Assembly (NCBI GenBank): GCA_910578145.1
Contig: CAJTPJ010000029.1
Location: forward strand, 1 to 6,621
Reading direction: 5' to 3'
DNA length: 6,621 nt
From: an uncultured Christensenella sp.
GTDB lineage: Bacteria > Bacillota > Clostridia > Christensenellales > Borkfalkiaceae
Position 1 is the stretch's first letter; each line of letters starts with the position of its first letter. The notes under the pieces were generated by a model. The model worked only from the letters and a program-made list of their open reading frames with translations. It did not search any database and was not told the origin of the DNA. The translations under genes and the position numbers were made by a program. Shown piece by piece: positions 5,624 through 6,621 of the stretch.

Positions 5624-6619
5624 ATGGACGAAAAAAAATTAATAGACGAAATAATAAACGGTTTTGCGCCAAAAGATAAAGCGGAAGCCGCCGATAGTGC
5701 GGCGGAGAGACTTGTAGACGGTTACGACGTGCTTTACGGCGAAGGAGAGCTTGAAGAAGAGTCGGAATTAGGTAACCCGCGCGCGCAGTATCAACTAGCC
5801 GAAATATACGACAGCGGACCTTTGGAAAAGCGGGATTACAACAAGGCGGTAAGGCTGTACGAATTGTCTGCCTTGCAGGGTTACGACAAGGCGCAAAACG
5901 CATACGGTTGGTGTTTTTTTATAGGAAAAGTAGTTGAAAAAAATTTGCCAGAGGCTACGCGTTGGTTCCGCCGCGCGGCAAAGCAGGGCAATGCGCGCGC
6001 GCAATATAATTTGGCAAAGTGTTACGAAAACGGCGCGGGGCTAATGCAAGATATAGATAAAGCGTTTACGTGGTATTTGAAAGCTGCGCAACAGGGCGAC
6101 GACAGAGCGCAGTTGCAAGTAGCGCGCAGTTTTCAGGTTGGCAACGGCGTGCGGGTTGACGGCGCGGAAGCAGTAAAATGGTATCAAAAGTCGGCTATAC
6201 AGGGTAATGCGGAGGCGGCTAACGATTTGGGGTATTGTTACCAATACGGCGTTGGCGTTAAGCGCGATAGTGAAATGGCGTTTTCGTTTTATATGCAATC
6301 GGCTGAAAATAATTGCGCAATGGGCGCTTACAACGTGGCGGCTTGTTACCACCACGGCAGGTGCGTAAAAAAAGACGTTGGCAAGGCGCTTAAATGGTAT
6401 GAAATGGCGGCAGAGCTGGGCGATTGCACGGCGCAGTACTTTTTAGGATATTTCTACGAAAAGGGGATAGCCGTAGGCGTTGATTTGCAAAAAGCCGCGG
6501 CATATTACTCAGAGTCTTACAAAAACGGCGAGCGGTACGCTTTTAAACGCCTTAAAAAAAAGAAATTTGCGCGATACGTTAATCTAAAAGTGAATTGTCA
6601 AACTAAGAGCAACACATAG
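5624..6619 (+). CDS. Sel1-repeat protein (second paralog)
   Basis: The product has 331 residues and is complete, with a TAG two bases from the window edge. It begins MDEKKLIDEIINGF, matching the head of the gene before it, and carries seven 36-residue Sel1 repeats in the same register (residues 54-305). Repeats 5 and 6 are degenerate: the AQ start becomes AA (198-199) and GA (234-235), and around 229-233 the usual AA..G becomes ENNCAM. A lysine-rich tail of about 25 residues (FKRLKKKKFARYVNLKVN...) extends beyond the end point of the first paralog. It is probably a cytoplasmic scaffold. I chose the ATG at 5624 because the frame upstream to 5552 lies inside the preceding gene and the N-terminus here aligns with that paralog. 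No Shine-Dalgarno is visible, and the four-base gap suggests coupled translation. A tandem duplication followed by divergence explains the pair. Confidence 0.88.
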   Translation: MDEKKLIDEIINGFAPKDKAEAADSAAERLVDGYDVLYGEGELEEESELGNPRAQYQLAEIYDSGPLEKRDYNKAVRLYELSALQGYDKAQNAYGWCFFIGKVVEKNLPEATRWFRRAAKQGNARAQYNLAKCYENGAGLMQDIDKAFTWYLKAAQQGDDRAQLQVARSFQVGNGVRVDGAEAVKWYQKSAIQGNAEAANDLGYCYQYGVGVKRDSEMAFSFYMQSAENNCAMGAYNVAACYHHGRCVKKDVGKALKWYEMAAELGDCTAQYFLGYFYEKGIAVGVDLQKAAAYYSESYKNGERYAFKRLKKKKFARYVNLKVNCQTKSNT

Positions 6620-6621
6620 AT

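Noticed and set aside
4828..6538. Regular 108-base periodicity that could suggest a DNA repeat array or CRISPR
   Set aside because: The period comes from the 36-residue Sel1 protein repeats. The nucleotide sequences of the units differ widely and there are no conserved direct repeats with spacers.

Overview
The window looks like a chromosomal segment from a low- to medium-GC Gram-positive bacterium, most likely an uncultured Clostridia-type Firmicute. This rests on Shine-Dalgarno-led genes, standard use of TGA as stop, sigma-A-like promoters, and the gene families present (PadR regulator, ZIP transporter, Sel1-repeat proteins). Species cannot be named from the sequence alone.

Layout. Positions 1-431 hold no intact gene. 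There is a strong hairpin terminator (157-190) and, on the minus strand, broken coding sequence. One piece encodes a P-loop (GSAGCGKT) like that of plasmid or CRESS-type Rep helicases; a second piece, in another frame, ends in an SSB-like acidic tail (DDSDLPF). At about 435 this remnant gives way to a promoter with overlapping inverted repeats. It drives an AT-rich two-gene operon: a PadR-family regulator (484-1017) and an alpha/beta hydrolase (1019-1816). Directly after the hydrolase, 1813-2099 reads as a decayed small protein with zinc-ribbon-like cysteine pairs, spread over several frames. The AT-rich cassette with decayed genes on both sides suggests an acquired module.

A terminator at 2113-2139 separates this from a minus-strand ZIP-family metal transporter (2149-3009). 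A divergent promoter region (about 3010-3133) carries a perfect palindrome that supplies the -35 of the rightward promoter. That promoter appears to drive a tight four-gene operon reaching the end of the window: a 105-residue membrane protein (3134-3451), a PstS-like substrate-binding domain on three N-terminal membrane helices (3448-4644), and two tandem paralogous Sel1-repeat proteins (4669-5619 and 5624-6619), each with seven 36-residue repeats in the same register.

How the genes may work together. The PadR protein probably represses its own promoter and thereby controls the hydrolase; the inducer and substrate are unknown. The rightward operon joins a membrane-anchored, PstS-like binding domain, without any ABC permease or ATPase in view, to two cytoplasmic solenoid scaffolds. 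A sensing or scaffolding role is possible, but this is inference from gene order. The most unusual items are the Rep-like remnant, the operator at the padR promoter, the frame-broken zinc-ribbon gene and the membrane-anchored PstS/Sel1 operon.
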